This document shows positions 63,653 to 64,000 of a stretch of DNA of 64,000 bases, piece by piece. Source of the stretch: Frankiales bacterium (GTDB lineage Bacteria > Actinomycetota > Actinomycetes > Mycobacteriales > Jatrophihabitantaceae). Made by a program: the position numbers and the translations under genes. Position 1 is the stretch's first letter; each line of letters opens with the position of its first letter. The stretch is taken from contig JAOPUZ010000040.1 of the NCBI GenBank assembly GCA_025966315.1, positions 59,188-123,187 of the forward strand. The letters run 5' to 3'. The notes beneath the pieces are model-generated. The model was not told the origin of the DNA and did no database searches. It saw only the letters and a program-made list of their open reading frames with translations.

Positions 63653-64000
63653 TTACGTGGTGGTGCCGTTGGGGTTGCGCTGAACGGTCCAGCCGGGCTG
63701 GTGTTTTGTGAGGTGGTGGGGTTTGCATTCGGGGTTCAGGTTGGTGGAGCTGGTGGGTCCGTGGGGGTACGGGGTGAGGTGGTCGAGTTCGCAGTTTCGG
63801 GCGGGGCGGTTGCAGGGTGGGTAGGTGCAGGTGCCCTCGCGGGTGATGACGAGGTCGGTGAGGTGTTGGGGTGGGCGGTATCGGGTGGTCCCGTAGTCGA
63901 TGATCTGGTCGAAGATGGGGTCGGTGATGAGACGGCGCCAGGTTGAGGTGGGGTCGGTGGCGAGTTGTCGGGCGGCCGCTGCGGTTATGGGCCCGTAGCC
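63653..64000 (-). CDS. DUF222/HNH endonuclease (13E12-type), 3' part, cut by window edge
   Basis: The last 115 codons of a minus-strand gene that begins beyond the window. The C-terminal HNH nuclease motif is clear: CTYPPCNRPARNCELDHLTP with the catalytic His, then NLNPECKPHHLTKHQPGW. The codon use is extremely C-rich (ACC, CCC, CAC), unlike the genes to the left. The DUF222-HNH family is present in many copies in actinobacteria and behaves like mobile DNA. The plus-strand frame over it is a shadow. Confidence 0.85.
   Translation of the reverse strand, partial: GYGPITAAAARQLATDPTSTWRRLITDPIFDQIIDYGTTRYRPPQHLTDLVITREGTCTYPPCNRPARNCELDHLTPYPHGPTSSTNLNPECKPHHLTKHQPGWTVQRNPNGTTT

Noticed and set aside
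63581..63946. Plus-strand frame of 121 codons at the right edge
   Set aside because: Gly/Val-rich nonsense; the opposite strand gives a clear HNH endonuclease C-terminus.

Overview
The window is high-GC DNA densely packed with genes on both strands. Several features point to an actinobacterium: a group 1h-type [NiFe] hydrogenase with its actinobacterial accessory genes, many ATGA/GTGA start-stop overlaps, GTG and TTG starts, RipA-like NlpC/P60 cell-wall hydrolases, a DtxR-family regulator beside an Nramp transporter, luciferase-like (LLM) oxidoreductases and a DUF222/HNH (13E12-type) gene at the right edge. I cannot name a genus; a soil or rock actinobacterium of the Mycobacteriales/Frankiales sphere is a reasonable guess. 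No CRISPR array, rRNA, IS element or prophage was seen.

Region 1 (1-13.2 kb), hydrogen scavenging. The window opens inside the large-subunit gene of a high-affinity hydrogenase. A coupled run follows: a NifU/Rieske-like protein, three uncharacterised proteins, a 39-aa membrane microprotein, the Ni-dependent maturation protease and two HypC-like chaperones. A convergent operon on the other strand carries hypF, a third hypC, hypD, hypE, a DUF6390-type gene, a muconolactone-isomerase-like gene and an XRE regulator. hypA, hypB and the small subunit are not in the window.

Region 2 (13-27.4 kb), envelope and housekeeping. This holds a Tat-exported phosphocholine-type phospholipase C with Pho-box-like repeats upstream, a MazEF-type toxin-antitoxin pair, a lipoprotein, a type II haloacid dehalogenase, a PAS-GGDEF protein with a degenerate GGDEF site, tRNA-Val(CAC), two NlpC/P60 peptidoglycan hydrolases, an unrecognised 238-aa protein, a YgiN-like monooxygenase and an aspartate aminotransferase. 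Two strong inverted repeats lie here.

Region 3 (27.4-42.3 kb), transport and regulation. It contains an MFS gene with a NitT/TauT-type ABC importer and an LLM flavin oxidoreductase, a 23-bp tandem repeat, a MarR-MFS pair, a GAF-EAL-DICT protein, a PAS-LuxR regulator and a TetR-MFS pair with a clear operator candidate.

Region 4 (41-63.4 kb), a catabolic island. Enzymes suited to oxidative ring opening are concentrated here: two Baeyer-Villiger-type flavin monooxygenases, a limonene-monooxygenase-like LLM enzyme, two FMN alpha-hydroxyacid oxidases, a fumarylacetoacetate-hydrolase-family enzyme, an HpcH/HpaI aldolase, a cyclase-family hydrolase with altered metal ligands, a phosphotriesterase-like lactonase, an SDR, an AKR, a ketopantoate-reductase-like protein, two VOC proteins and two closely related Bcr/CflA-type exporters. 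The set fits breakdown of a cyclic, possibly terpenoid, ketone through a lactone; this is inference from family membership. An mntR-mntH pair and a membrane-anchored molybdopterin oxidoreductase sit inside the island. The window ends in the 3' part of an HNH endonuclease gene.
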